The notes under the pieces were generated by a model, which saw only the letters and a list, made by a program, of their open reading frames with translations, searched no databases and was not told the DNA's origin. A DNA stretch of 64,000 bases from contig JALDQW010000001.1 in assembly GCA_031316255.1 (NCBI GenBank), positions 1,831,485 to 1,895,484 of the forward strand, in the 5' to 3' direction. A program made the position numbers and the translations under genes. Positions 18,443 to 27,499 of the stretch are shown here, one piece after another. This DNA comes from Nitrosomonas sp. (GTDB lineage Bacteria > Pseudomonadota > Gammaproteobacteria > Burkholderiales > Nitrosomonadaceae). Positions within the stretch are counted from its first letter, which is position 1. Every line of letters begins with the position of its first letter.

Positions 18443-19177
18443 TTAAAATTTATAACCGCGATGCAGTGCAACAATTCCAGCGGTCAGATTGAAGTATTCA
18501 ACACGTTCAAAACCGACTTCTTTCATCATTTCCTTGAGGGCTTCCTGTGAGGGGTGCACACGAATCGATTCGGCCAGATAGCGGTAGCTGTCTGCATCAT
18601 TTGCGAAGATTTTGCCCATGACGGGCAGCATCTTGAATGAATACGTGTCATACATGGGACGAAGCGGCTCCCATACTTTTGAAAATTCCAACACAATAAC
18701 TGTGCCGCCCGGTTTGATTACACGCAGCATTTCTTTCAGTGCAGTTTCCTTGTGGGTCATATTGCGCAAACCAAATGCCACACTGACGCAGTTGAAATAA
18801 TTATCCGGAAACGGGAGTTTTTCGGCGTCGCATTGGGCAACAGGTGTCGGTGTTCCTTCATCAATCAAACGGTCCCGGCCAATCAAGAGCATGGAATTGT
18901 TAATGTCGGTTAACCAAACTTCGCCGGATCTGCCAACCTGTTTTAAAAAAAGTGCGCTCAGATCGCCAGTGCCGCCGGCAATATCCAATACCTTGTCACC
19001 GTTTTTAACGCCACTGACATCAATTGCAAAATGTTTCCACAAACGATGCAATCCGGCGGACATCAGATCATTCATCAGATTATACCGTTCAGCGACTGAA
19101 TGAAAGACGTCGGCGACTTTTCCGGCTTTTTCTGTTTCTGAAACGGTATTAAAACCGAAGTGTGTGGTTTTGGTCAT
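18443..19177 (-). CDS. ubiE: Ubiquinone/menaquinone biosynthesis C-methyltransferase UbiE
   Basis: 244 residues, matching the family length. Class I SAM methyltransferase motifs are present: [12 protein letters not shown] for SAM binding, then [13 protein letters not shown] and FGLRNM, and [16 protein letters not shown]. The ubiE signature [17 protein letters not shown] lies near residue 33 and the family-typical C-terminus [13 protein letters not shown] is intact. It C-methylates the quinone ring (demethylmenaquinol/2-polyprenylbenzoquinol). It is followed upstream, on the same strand, by a DUF971 gene 65 bases away, an arrangement common in betaproteobacteria. Confidence 0.95.
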   Translation of the reverse strand: MTKTTHFGFNTVSETEKAGKVADVFHSVAERYNLMNDLMSAGLHRLWKHFAIDVSGVKNGDKVLDIAGGTGDLSALFLKQVGRSGEVWLTDINNSMLLIGRDRLIDEGTPTPVAQCDAEKLPFPDNYFNCVSVAFGLRNMTHKETALKEMLRVIKPGGTVIVLEFSKVWEPLRPMYDTYSFKMLPVMGKIFANDADSYRYLAESIRVHPSQEALKEMMKEVGFERVEYFNLTAGIVALHRGYKF

Positions 19178-19242
19178 AATTTGTTAGATCGGGATGGTTA
19201 AAGTAATCCGATGCAGACAATCTGCAAAATTACGAATGCTGT

Positions 19243-19662
19243 TTAATGATGCTGACAGCTTCGATGGCTTGCCGTGTTGTTATCAGTATCGGACTCACGG
19301 GTTGCATTGGCTTCTTTCAGCCGCTCCAAATAGTCTTGCCACATTTTATCCTGATTAAGCCCATATTTGTAGAGTAAATCCCAGGAGTAAAGCCCCGTGT
19401 TATGTCCGTCGCTGAAAAACGGTTGAATAGCGTAATGGCCGACAGGGTCAATTTTCAGAATATTGACATTTTTTTTTCCGGTTTGCAGAATTTCTTGGCC
19501 GGGGCTGTGACCACTCACCTCGGCTGAAGGGGAATGAACGCGTAAAAATTCGCAACTGAATTGAAATTTTTTGCCATCTGAGAATGTAATATCGAGTATT
19601 CTCGACTTTTTGTGAAATTTTATTTCTGTGGGAACGGGCGCATTTTTAGATAAACCGGCCAT
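19243..19662 (-). CDS. DUF971 domain protein
   Basis: 139 residues. The core (PTEIKFHKKSRILDITFSDG, FSCEFLRVHSPSAEV, VNILKIDPVGHYAIQPFFSDGHNTGLYSWDLLY) is the DUF971 or gamma-butyrobetaine hydroxylase-like N-terminal domain. It stands here as a free-standing protein without the oxygenase part. The VGHYA and F.DGHNTG.YSW blocks are highly conserved in the family. The last 25 residues are polar and His-rich (TASHRSCQHH). It is probably cotranscribed with ubiE. Stand-alone DUF971 proteins have suggested links to iron-sulfur cluster handling, but no function can be read from the sequence itself. Confidence 0.88.
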   Translation of the reverse strand: MAGLSKNAPVPTEIKFHKKSRILDITFSDGKKFQFSCEFLRVHSPSAEVSGHSPGQEILQTGKKNVNILKIDPVGHYAIQPFFSDGHNTGLYSWDLLYKYGLNQDKMWQDYLERLKEANATRESDTDNNTASHRSCQHH

Positions 19663-19779
19663 AGCTTTTATAAGTATTTTGAATAGTTCTTTTCATAATA
19701 AACTCAGACTAGTTGATAATGCAATTGATTGCAAATCCTTTAAATGGAAAAATGAGTAAATATTAATAGGTATCTCCAG

Positions 19780-20487
19780 ATGTCCGCCAAGATCATGATA
19801 GTCGAAGATGAAACCGTTATTCAGAAATTGATTGCAATTAATATGGAACAGGTTGGTTATACTGCTGTTTGTGTGACTAACGCGGAAGAGGCGAAGCAGT
19901 CTATCAATGACGCATTGCCCGATCTGATCTTGTTGGACTGGATGTTGCCCAACATGTCGGGAATAGATTTTGCGCGTATTTTGCGTAAAGACGCACGGAC
20001 CCGGTTGATTCCCATTATTATGTTGACCGCGCGCGCAGATGAAAGCGACAAGATCAGGGGGCTTGAGATTGGTGCAGATGACTATGTCACCAAACCCTTC
20101 TCTCCGCGTGAATTGATTGCCCGTGTCAAGGCAGTGCTGCGCAGGCGCGCGCCTGAAACTCTGGATGAAATTATAGAGATTGACGGATTGGTTTTTGATC
20201 CGATCAAGCACCGAATTGCAGTGGGAAATGACGAAGTGGAGTTGGGGCCGACTGAGTATCGTTTACTGTATTTTTTGATGACGCATACCGAACGTGTTTA
20301 TTCTCGTAGTCAATTGCTTGACCGGGTATGGGGCGATCATGTTTTTGTTGAAGAAAGAACAGTCGATGTGCATATTCGGCGTTTGCGCAAGGCGCTGGAA
20401 AAAGTGGGAAAAGATGGTTTGATCAAGACAGTCAGGGGCGCTGGTTATCGTTTTTCTGCCGATATCGATGCAGATCAGGACGATTAG
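19780..20487 (+). CDS. phoB: Phosphate regulon response regulator PhoB
   Basis: 235 residues. The receiver domain has the acidic pocket ED at 9-10, the phosphoacceptor Asp53 (LILLDWMLP), the Thr of MLTAR and the Lys of VTKPFSPREL. The C-terminal OmpR/PhoB winged helix has LGPTEYRLLYFLM and the recognition region RTVDVHIRRLRKAL. This matches PhoB closely in length and in the GADDYVTKPFSPREL segment. It is followed after 22 bases by the sensor kinase gene. No pst transporter or phoU gene lies nearby, and I did not find a Pho box in the 117-base upstream gap. Confidence 0.9.
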   Translation: MSAKIMIVEDETVIQKLIAINMEQVGYTAVCVTNAEEAKQSINDALPDLILLDWMLPNMSGIDFARILRKDARTRLIPIIMLTARADESDKIRGLEIGADDYVTKPFSPRELIARVKAVLRRRAPETLDEIIEIDGLVFDPIKHRIAVGNDEVELGPTEYRLLYFLMTHTERVYSRSQLLDRVWGDHVFVEERTVDVHIRRLRKALEKVGKDGLIKTVRGAGYRFSADIDADQDD

Positions 20488-20509
20488 AAGTTTTTTATAG
20501 GATTTGAGT

Positions 20510-21814
20510 GTGTTTGGTTTTTGGCAACGACTGGGGGGCGTGTTTCTGGTCGCGATTATCGCATTGCTGATTGGAGCGTTGGCTGGAGCGCTGGCCGGGC
20601 TGGCTTTTTTCAGCATAGTCCTGTTAGGGTTGGTGATTCATCATACAAAGCACCTGGTGGCTTTAGAGCAATGGCTGCTGGTATCGAATCATACGCCATC
20701 GAGCATACCTGCCGGTTCGGGTATCTGGGATAATATTTTTGCGCATTTGGCGCGGTATGTACGTACGCAGAATCAGAGTCAGCAACTGATCAATCTCGAG
20801 TTGAAACAGTTGCAAAGCGTGACTGCGGCTATGCCGGATGGCATTGTTATTCTCGATGAGAGAGATCATATCGAATGGTGTGATCCTGTGGCCGAGAAGC
20901 ATCTTGGAATAAATCTGGAACTGGATGTCGACCAGCAGATTACTAATATGGTTCGCCAGCAGTCTTTTGTGGAATATCTTGCTGCAGGTAAATTCAGCAA
21001 GCCACTGGTGCTCAGACAGATGCGTCATCATCGACTGACACTGTTGATGCAACTCGTTCCTTATGGCAATAAACAAAAACTGTTGATTAGTCGGGATATC
21101 ACAAGCTATGAGAGAATCGAGGCAATGCGCCGGGATTTTATTGCCAATGTTTCACATGAACTGCGTACACCGTTGACAGTAATCGGTGGTTATCTTGAAA
21201 TGCTGTCTGGCGATTCGATAATTGATCATGAAATGCAGCAGCATGCCTTGACTGCGATGACCGAACAGACAGTACGGATGCAGCATCTGGTTGAAGATTT
21301 ACTGACGCTTTCACGGCTGGAAAACACGCTCAACAAATTGAGCGAAAGCGCGGTCGATATGGCATCTTTGTTGCGTGAATTGCATCACGAAGCTGAATCG
21401 TTGAGTGGTGGAAAGCATACCATCAACCTGAGTGTGGACAGTGAAGACTATATCCTGGGCAGCCGGGAGGAATTACGCAGCGCATTCGGTAATCTGGTGA
21501 GTAATGCGGTTCGTTATACACCCGAAGGCGGTAAAATTGATATCCACTGGGAGGTCAGCGAAGGAAAAGGCATGTTTTATGTCCGTGATACCGGTGTCGG
21601 TATCGAACAGGAACATATTCCACGCTTGACCGAGCGTTTCTACCGGGCTGACAACAGTCGTTCAAGAGAAACAGGCGGAACCGGACTTGGGCTGGCAATC
21701 GTAAAACATATTCTCAATCGTCATCAGGCTCGCCTTAAGATTCACAGTATTATCGGTAAGGGGAGTGAATTTTGTATTCAGTTTCCGGAAAAACGGCTAA
21801 TTGTGAGGCCGTGA
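20510..21814 (+). CDS. phoR: Phosphate regulon sensor histidine kinase PhoR
   Basis: 434 residues from the GTG at 20510, preferred over the TTG two codons earlier because AGGAT lies 7 bases before it. The N-terminus has two close hydrophobic helices (residues about 5-45), as in PhoR, then a PAS domain (VTAAMPDGIVILDERDHIEW). The HisKA domain has FIANVSHELRTPLTVIGGYLEML with phospho-His216, and the HATPase domain has N (FGNLVSNAVRYTPEGG), G1 (DTGVGI) and G2 (GGTGLGLAIVKHI) boxes. An inner-membrane kinase expected to phosphorylate PhoB when phosphate is short. Confidence 0.9.
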   Translation: MFGFWQRLGGVFLVAIIALLIGALAGALAGLAFFSIVLLGLVIHHTKHLVALEQWLLVSNHTPSSIPAGSGIWDNIFAHLARYVRTQNQSQQLINLELKQLQSVTAAMPDGIVILDERDHIEWCDPVAEKHLGINLELDVDQQITNMVRQQSFVEYLAAGKFSKPLVLRQMRHHRLTLLMQLVPYGNKQKLLISRDITSYERIEAMRRDFIANVSHELRTPLTVIGGYLEMLSGDSIIDHEMQQHALTAMTEQTVRMQHLVEDLLTLSRLENTLNKLSESAVDMASLLRELHHEAESLSGGKHTINLSVDSEDYILGSREELRSAFGNLVSNAVRYTPEGGKIDIHWEVSEGKGMFYVRDTGVGIEQEHIPRLTERFYRADNSRSRETGGTGLGLAIVKHILNRHQARLKIHSIIGKGSEFCIQFPEKRLIVRP

Positions 21815-21998
21815 AATTTATCGCGCCGCTATCATGTTGATTAACTGCACTCTCGGGATCGGGTAATGTGTTTGTTCGTTAATGTTATCCTTCCGCAATC
21901 TTTCTCGCAGAGCAAGTAATACTAATGCGGTAAAATGTGTATGGTTCTTGGCGTTGTTCTAAGTGGTAGGATTTTATTGATGCAACTTTATTGGCTTA
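21815..21998. other. Intergenic stretch before a miniature element
   Basis: 184 bases after phoR, without an open frame or clear hairpin. Together with the MITE-like element that follows, it makes a 471-base gap without a gene between phoR and the cis/trans isomerase gene. Confidence 0.5.
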
Positions 21999-22266
21999 GG
22001 GACTGTTCTCAATGAGCGAATTATTTCTGTTGTCCCTGAAATGGTGTCAGGCAAGGCATGAGAAGCGTGGTTTGGTTATTCCAAATAAGCGACGAATAAC
22101 GTGCCATGGCACCATTTCAGGGACAACCCATTGGGCTGGACCCATTTTGGTTCTCTGCAGTGTTATCATTCGCTCATGTAGAGCGACTACACAACGCTCA
22201 CTCTGCCTTGCTGAGGCCCAAAATGGGTGCCAGCAGAAACAGTTCACTCATTGAGAACAAGCCCCT
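21999..22266. mobile_element. MITE-like element with long imperfect inverted ends and nested palindromes
   Basis: The left end GGGACTGTTCTCAATGAG and the right end, inverted, GGGGCTTGTTCTCAATGAG begin an imperfect terminal inverted repeat. It continues for about 65-70 bp (GAATTATTTCTGTTG against GAACTGTTTCTGCTG, AGGCAAGGC against AGCAAGGC). Inside are two further palindromes: TGTCCCTGAAATGGTG with CACCATTTCAGGGACA (16 bp, perfect), and ACCCATTTTGG with CCAAAATGGGT. No gene is encoded, though an open frame runs through it into the next gene. It is unrelated in sequence to the IS5-type MITEs of this window. Confidence 0.75.
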
Positions 22267-22285
22267 AGTATTGGTATTAGAAATT

Positions 22286-24649
22286 TTGAATAAATTTGTC
22301 ATGTTATTACTGTGTTGCTTTTTAGCAGCATGTAAGACGGGTCAGCCAACTGATCCAGCTGATTTGGCGTCAATACCAGATCGTTTTGTAGCAGATGATT
22401 CGGAGCCGGGTCTGCTGTATCGCAAACAGATTCGGCCAATACTGGATAAGCGTTGCATTGTTTGTCATGGTTGTTATGACGCGCCCTGCCAATTAAATCT
22501 GACTTCTGCTCAAGGTATCAACCGCGGCGCCAATAAACTGCCCGTTTATAACGGTACACGTTTGACCGCCGATCCATTGACGCGTTTATTTGAAGATGCG
22601 CATACTGTAAGCGAATGGAGAGAAAAGGACTTTTTCCCGGTTATCAATGAAAATTCTCTTCTTGAACCCCTTCAAGGCAGTCTGATTTATCAGACACTGA
22701 AACTCAAGAAACAGAATCCGTTCGATACGATCGCCGGACATAATGAAATTATTCCTGACGACCGTTTTGATTTTTCCTTAAACCCGGATAATATTTGCCC
22801 GGATATCGATCAGTTTGATCGCTTTGCCGCTTCTCATCCAAACTGGGGCATGCCTTATGGTTTGCCGAATATCGAGTCATCCGAATTTAAGTTATTAAAA
22901 CACTGGTTGCAGATTGGTGCGCCTTTGACAGCTTTGCCGGAATTGGACGCTGTTTACCGGGAACGGATTGATGCATGGGAAGAATTCCTAAATGGCGATT
23001 CGGCCAAACAGCGTCTGGTTGCGCGTTATATCTATGAACATTTGTTTTTGGGGCATCTGTACTTTGAAGATCTGGAGAAGAACAACAGTACAGTACAGGC
23101 TTACTTTAAAATCGTCCGTTCACGCACCCCGCCCGGACAGGCAATTCGCATTATCAGTACCCGCAGGCCTTATGATGATCCGGAAGTCGACAGGGTTTAT
23201 TATCGGCTAGAGCGAATAAAGTACAGCATTGTTGCCAAAAGTCATCTGCCCTACGCGTTAAGCAGCGAACGGCTGCAACGCTTCAAGACATTGTTTTTGG
23301 AAACGCCCTATGTTGTGGACACCGTGCCCGACTATATCCCTGAACTGGCGGCCAATCCCTTTAAAACATTTTCTGCGATACCGGCCAATATTCGATATCG
23401 TTTCATGTTGGAGCATGCAAAATTCACGATAAACGGTTTTATTAAAGGCGCGGTTTGTCGTGGACAAATTGCATTGAGCGTAATTAACGATCATTTCTGG
23501 GTGTTTTTTGTCAACCCGGACCAGGAGGCGCTTGCCGATATCGATCGGTTCCTGAGCGAGCAAAGCGAGCAATTAAGGATGCCGCCAGAGCGGGAGAGTA
23601 ATGCCGGCATTCTGAGTCATTGGACCGAATATTCAGCATTGCAGGCTTCTTATCTAAATGAAAAAAGCAAAAGACTCAATGCATTGCTAAAAGACCGTCC
23701 CGGATTGAATTTGGACTGGGTCTGGGATGGCGATGGATATAATCATAATGCTGCATTGACAGTTTTCAGACATTTTGACAGCGCCACCGTGATAGAAGGT
23801 CTGGCCGGCCAATCTCCCAAAACCGCGTGGTTAATCGATTATCCAATTTTGGAGCGCATCCACTATTTGCTCGTGGCCGGTTTTGACGTCTACGGCAATG
23901 TAGGGCATCAACTGTCTACGCGTCTTTATATGGATTTTTTGCGTATGGAGAGTGAATTCAATTTTCTTGCATTACTGCCCAGTGAAGCGCGAACCGCCTT
24001 GCGCGAACACTGGTACCGGGAAGCAAGCGAAGACGTAAAAGACTATGTTTATGGTCACGCGCATTTAAGCGCCGAACCGGAGATGGCTTATCCTGACGAC
24101 AAACCTGCTAAACACTATTTGTATGACAGTCTGCGCCATAAATTAACCGAAGTTTTATCGACTCGTTACGCGCTGGAAGCGGACACGGTTCCGGTGCAGC
24201 ACGAACAGCTGTTAAAAAAGCTCCATGCATTACGGGGAAGATCGGCCAGCATAATGCCGGAAATGAGTTTGTTAATGGTGATAGATAATAAGCGGGGCGA
24301 TAAGGTTTATACCATTTTGCGTAATAGCGCGCATACACATATAACCAGTTTGTTGCTGGAAAAGACTAACCGCTTGCCGGAGGAAGATTATTTGACTGTA
24401 TTACCTGGATTTGTAGGCGCTTATCCGGATGCCCTATGGCAGGTTGAGTCGGAGCTGCTGGAAGATTTCATCGCGAAACTAATCAGCCTGAAAAATGAAA
24501 ATGACTATCGTCAGCTAATGCGTCATTTTGGAATAAGGCGTTCGCATCAACATTTCTGGCGCTTCAGTGATGACTTGCATAAGGTTTACCTCGAACACGA
24601 CCCGGTCGAATACGGGGCCTTGGATTATAATCGGATTGAAAACCGGTGA
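22286..24649 (+). CDS. cti: Fatty acid cis/trans isomerase (Cti), lipoprotein cytochrome
   Basis: 787 residues from the TTG at 22286, chosen because it gives a lipoprotein signal with a positive residue (MNKFVMLLLCCFLAAC). The ATG at 22301 would leave an uncharged leader, and longer frames run into the miniature element. The lipobox LAAC is followed by the cytochrome c-type heme motif CIVCH at about residues 57-61 (RPILDKRCIVCHGCYDAPCQ), as in bacterial Cti. Cti isomerises cis unsaturated phospholipid acyl chains to trans in the periplasm, rigidifying the membrane under solvent or heat stress. The length and the family blocks (DDPEVDRVYY, VWDGDGYN..ALTVFRHFDSA) fit the family. No partner gene is adjacent. 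Confidence 0.88.
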   Translation: MNKFVMLLLCCFLAACKTGQPTDPADLASIPDRFVADDSEPGLLYRKQIRPILDKRCIVCHGCYDAPCQLNLTSAQGINRGANKLPVYNGTRLTADPLTRLFEDAHTVSEWREKDFFPVINENSLLEPLQGSLIYQTLKLKKQNPFDTIAGHNEIIPDDRFDFSLNPDNICPDIDQFDRFAASHPNWGMPYGLPNIESSEFKLLKHWLQIGAPLTALPELDAVYRERIDAWEEFLNGDSAKQRLVARYIYEHLFLGHLYFEDLEKNNSTVQAYFKIVRSRTPPGQAIRIISTRRPYDDPEVDRVYYRLERIKYSIVAKSHLPYALSSERLQRFKTLFLETPYVVDTVPDYIPELAANPFKTFSAIPANIRYRFMLEHAKFTINGFIKGAVCRGQIALSVINDHFWVFFVNPDQEALADIDRFLSEQSEQLRMPPERESNAGILSHWTEYSALQASYLNEKSKRLNALLKDRPGLNLDWVWDGDGYNHNAALTVFRHFDSATVIEGLAGQSPKTAWLIDYPILERIHYLLVAGFDVYGNVGHQLSTRLYMDFLRMESEFNFLALLPSEARTALREHWYREASEDVKDYVYGHAHLSAEPEMAYPDDKPAKHYLYDSLRHKLTEVLSTRYALEADTVPVQHEQLLKKLHALRGRSASIMPEMSLLMVIDNKRGDKVYTILRNSAHTHITSLLLEKTNRLPEEDYLTVLPGFVGAYPDALWQVESELLEDFIAKLISLKNENDYRQLMRHFGIRRSHQHFWRFSDDLHKVYLEHDPVEYGALDYNRIENR

Positions 24650-24788
24650 TTTGTTTGGGTAACGAATAAAACACCAAATGGATGCTTTTCTTCTTTTGTG
24701 CATCGTGCCAAAAACTTGAATGACTGGATTCGGGTGATTCTGACTTTGACATTGATTAACCCGGCATACATTGAAATAAGAAGTTTAT

Positions 24789-24817
24789 TTGATGTTATTG
24801 CCGTAATTCAGTAAAAT
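24789..24817 (+). promoter_or_regulatory. Sigma-70-type promoter of the rpsF operon
   Basis: TTGATG (24789-24794) and TAAAAT (24812-24817) are separated by exactly 17 bases, 74 bases before the rpsF start, in a gap with no other gene. Confidence 0.65.
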
Positions 24818-24891
24818 CCTGTCTTTTTAATCCCTTGTCTTACCATGCGTTTATGGAAGGCTTTACCCAAAAGGAATGGCAATAAGCAATT

Positions 24892-25371
24892 ATGCGACAT
24901 TATGAAATTGTATTTATAGTACACCCTGATCAGAGTGAACAGGTTCCTGCGATGATAGAACGTTATCGCACTATTGTGACTTCAAGAAAAGGTAATATCC
25001 ACCGTCTTGAGGATTGGGGCAGGCGGCAACTCGCTTATCTTGTCCAGAAAGTACATAAAGCGCATTATGTTTTGATGAACATCGAATGCGACCAGGAAAC
25101 ACTCGATGAACTCGATTATGCATTTAAATTTAGTGATGCTATTTTACGTCACTTAACGATCAGAATGGATGGCCCGGTAACAGAGCCTTCGCCGATGATG
25201 CATCAGAAAGACAGAGACGAACCGGATGCGGGCCCGGCCGATGACACGGAAAAGAGTGAGGCCTCTGCTGAGAAGAATGTTGAAGCATCTGAAGCAGACC
25301 CGGATTCGGGGGAATCAGAAGAAACCGGTGAAGCCGAAGTGTCTGAGGTGACCAGTAGCACGGCGACATAA
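24892..25371 (+). CDS. rpsF: 30S ribosomal protein S6, with long acidic tail
   Basis: 159 residues. The first 100 are a canonical S6 ([69 protein letters not shown]). The remaining 55 or so are low complexity and rich in Glu, Ser, Ala and Asp, far longer than the short tail of most S6 proteins. E. coli S6 is known to receive glutamates at its C-terminus by RimK; here acidic residues are genetically encoded. The first gene of the S6-PriB-S18-L9 operon; S6 binds S18 on the 30S platform. Confidence 0.96.
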   Translation: MRHYEIVFIVHPDQSEQVPAMIERYRTIVTSRKGNIHRLEDWGRRQLAYLVQKVHKAHYVLMNIECDQETLDELDYAFKFSDAILRHLTIRMDGPVTEPSPMMHQKDRDEPDAGPADDTEKSEASAEKNVEASEADPDSGESEETGEAEVSEVTSSTAT

Positions 25372-25377
25372 GTTCAA

Positions 25378-25674
25378 GTGGAATGTAACCAGACGGTTAT
25401 TTGTGGTGAAATAATTCGGCTCGGCGTTTTACGTTATACCCCTGCAGGTATTCCAGTCGTGGATTTTGTGGTGAAACATCAATCGCGTCAAATGGAATCC
25501 AATATCGTTAGGCAGGTAAATTGCGAAATGCAGACCGTAGCGTTGGGTGAAACGGCAAAAATCATTTCTGAAATGCGTTTGGCGAGTAACGTCAAGATAA
25601 CCGGATTTCTCAACAGAAAAAGCCAAAACAACCCGCAACTGGTATTACATGTTGATAGCATAGTTAAAATTTAA
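25378..25674 (+). CDS. priB: Primosomal replication protein N (PriB)
   Basis: 98 residues starting at GTG 25378, six bases after the rpsF stop. A single OB-fold typical of PriB ([53 protein letters not shown]). It binds single-stranded DNA and PriA to restart stalled replication forks. Its position between rpsF and rpsR is diagnostic of beta/gammaproteobacteria. Confidence 0.94.
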   Translation: MECNQTVICGEIIRLGVLRYTPAGIPVVDFVVKHQSRQMESNIVRQVNCEMQTVALGETAKIISEMRLASNVKITGFLNRKSQNNPQLVLHVDSIVKI

Positions 25675-25694
25675 AGAATACAGGAAAAGAGAAT

Positions 25695-25976
25695 ATGGCA
25701 CGTATGTACAAGCGTAATGATGGTAAAGACAAGGAAAGAGAAAAAAGAATTAACCGTCCTTTATTCAAGCGTAAGAAATTTTGTCGTTTCACCGTTGAGG
25801 GCGTAAAAACAATCGATTATAAAGATATCGATGTTTTGAAGGATTTTATCAGCGAGAATGGAAAAATAATTCCTGCACGTATAACAGGCACAAAGGCGTT
25901 TTATCAACGGCAGCTCGGCACAGCCATTGAACGTGCCCGCTTTCTTGCGTTATTACCCTACACGGATCGTCACTAA
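25695..25976 (+). CDS. rpsR: 30S ribosomal protein S18
   Basis: 93 residues with the S18 core [69 protein letters not shown] short basic N-terminal extension ([18 protein letters not shown]) precedes it. ATG at 25695 with AGGAAAAGAGA upstream. Third gene of the operon. Confidence 0.96.
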   Translation: MARMYKRNDGKDKEREKRINRPLFKRKKFCRFTVEGVKTIDYKDIDVLKDFISENGKIIPARITGTKAFYQRQLGTAIERARFLALLPYTDRH

Positions 25977-25987
25977 GGAGCACATTT

Positions 25988-26443
25988 ATGCAGGTTATTT
26001 TAATGGAAACAATTGCTAAGCTGGGGCGACTGGGTGAAATTGTCAATGTAAAAAGCGGTTTTGCCAGAAATTATCTGATTCCTCAGGGAAAAGCCCAACG
26101 TGCAACCGAGCAGACTATCGCGGAGTTTGAAACAAAGCGTGCAGAGCTTGAGAAAAAACAGTCGGACACGCAGGCAGCCGCACAGTCTTTAGCCGATAGA
26201 TTGGAAGGACTGATGCTGCAAATTTCACAAAAAACAAGTAGCGATGGCAAGTTGTTCGGTTCAGTAACAAACGCGAATATTGCCGATGCCTTGAATGAGC
26301 AGGGGTTTGAGATAGAAAAATCCATGATTCGCATGCCCCATGGCCAGTTAAAGCAGGTAGGCGATTATCCGATTAACGTTGCGCTGTATGGCGATATCTC
26401 CGCGCAGATCACAGTTTCAGTACTGGGAGAAACGGCGATTTAA
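25988..26443 (+). CDS. rplI: 50S ribosomal protein L9
   Basis: 151 residues. The N-terminal L9 signature is [36 protein letters not shown]. The long connecting helix ([21 protein letters not shown]) and C-terminal domain ([42 protein letters not shown]) are complete. AAGGAG lies 8 bases before the ATG. Last gene of the operon; a strong terminator follows. Confidence 0.96.
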   Translation: MQVILMETIAKLGRLGEIVNVKSGFARNYLIPQGKAQRATEQTIAEFETKRAELEKKQSDTQAAAQSLADRLEGLMLQISQKTSSDGKLFGSVTNANIADALNEQGFEIEKSMIRMPHGQLKQVGDYPINVALYGDISAQITVSVLGETAI

Positions 26444-26463
26444 GCCCTCATGAAAGCTTAAAC

Positions 26464-26493
26464 AAAAAAGGACTCTATACGAGTCCTTTTTTT
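26464..26493 (+). terminator. Rho-independent terminator after rplI
   Basis: AAAAAAGGACTC, five-base loop TATAC, GAGTCC followed by seven T residues. It sits 20 bases past the rplI stop. Confidence 0.9.
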
Positions 26494-26618
26494 ATTTCCA
26501 TCATCCGGAAAGTTTGCACTGGGTGCAAACTCAAATATCAAGGACCTGGCAAACAACTCATTGATTGGTAATACGGCCAGATTGACAACTGCGCCATAAA
26601 TTGTTTGGCTGTGCTGTG

Positions 26619-27488
26619 TTAAACATTCAAGTGAGCCGATGACTTTATAGCCAACGCCAGTTGATATAAGGCATTCTTGTTTTCACCTGAAATTTCGGCG
26701 GTGAGTTTGACGGCCTGTTTGAGTGGCAGTTCGGTCATCAGTAGTTTGAGTGTTTTTTGAGCTTGATCGCTGATTGCGGATTTTTCTTGATCTTGTCTGC
26801 CGCTGACCAGTAAAACAAATTCACCTTTCTGTCGGTGAGAGTCGGCTTTTATCCATGCGGCTGCTTTACCCAAAGTGCAGGTATGAATGGTTTCAAATAA
26901 TTTGGTCAGTTCGCGTGCGAGGGTTAACTGGCGTTGCGCACCGAGCAGGGTTGTCATGTCGTTCAGACTTTCAAGAACACGATGCGGCGCTTCGTAAAAA
27001 ATCAGTGTGTACGGTAATGCTGCCAGGGATGCAAGTTCGCGCTGGCGCGGACCGGATTTGGCCGGTAAAAAACCATAAAACAGAAAATGCGGATTTGAAA
27101 TGCCTGCGGCAGACAGTGCACTGATGGCTGCATTAGCGCCTGGAACCGGTATAACCGTAAATCCATGTTCTCGTACATGCTGGACAAGAATTGCGCCAGG
27201 ATCGGATATCGCGGGCGTACCTGCATCGGTGATCAACGCGACAGACTTTCCTTCAGCCAGAAAAGCGAGTATTTTATTCGCACTGGTTTTTTCGTTGTGT
27301 TGATGCAACGCAATCAGCCTGGTATTTTTAACCGCAATTGCATGATGGGACAGTAAGTGTCTGGAGGTTTGCACATGCTCGGCCGCGATCATGTCGACCT
27401 GTGCCAGTACGTTTAGTGCGCGCAGGCTGATGTCATTAAGGTTTCCTATTGGCGTGGCAACCACATATAATGCACTTTTCAACGGCAT
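26619..27488 (-). CDS. rsmI: 16S rRNA (cytidine1402-2'-O)-methyltransferase RsmI
   Basis: 289 residues with the tetrapyrrole-methylase fold of the RsmI/YraL family: N-terminal LYVVATPIGNLNDISLRAL, then AEHVQTSRHLLSHH, ALITDAGTPAISDPGAILV, PVPGANAAISALSAAGI, FLFYGFLPAKSGPRQREL, FYEAPHRVLESL and GEFVLLVSG. It methylates the 2'-OH of C1402 in the 30S P-site. It is divergent from the LpoA-like gene, 11 bases apart start to start, the standard yraL-yraM-yraN arrangement. Confidence 0.95.
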   Translation of the reverse strand: MPLKSALYVVATPIGNLNDISLRALNVLAQVDMIAAEHVQTSRHLLSHHAIAVKNTRLIALHQHNEKTSANKILAFLAEGKSVALITDAGTPAISDPGAILVQHVREHGFTVIPVPGANAAISALSAAGISNPHFLFYGFLPAKSGPRQRELASLAALPYTLIFYEAPHRVLESLNDMTTLLGAQRQLTLARELTKLFETIHTCTLGKAAAWIKADSHRQKGEFVLLVSGRQDQEKSAISDQAQKTLKLLMTELPLKQAVKLTAEISGENKNALYQLALAIKSSAHLNV

Positions 27489-27499
27489 AGATTTTTACA

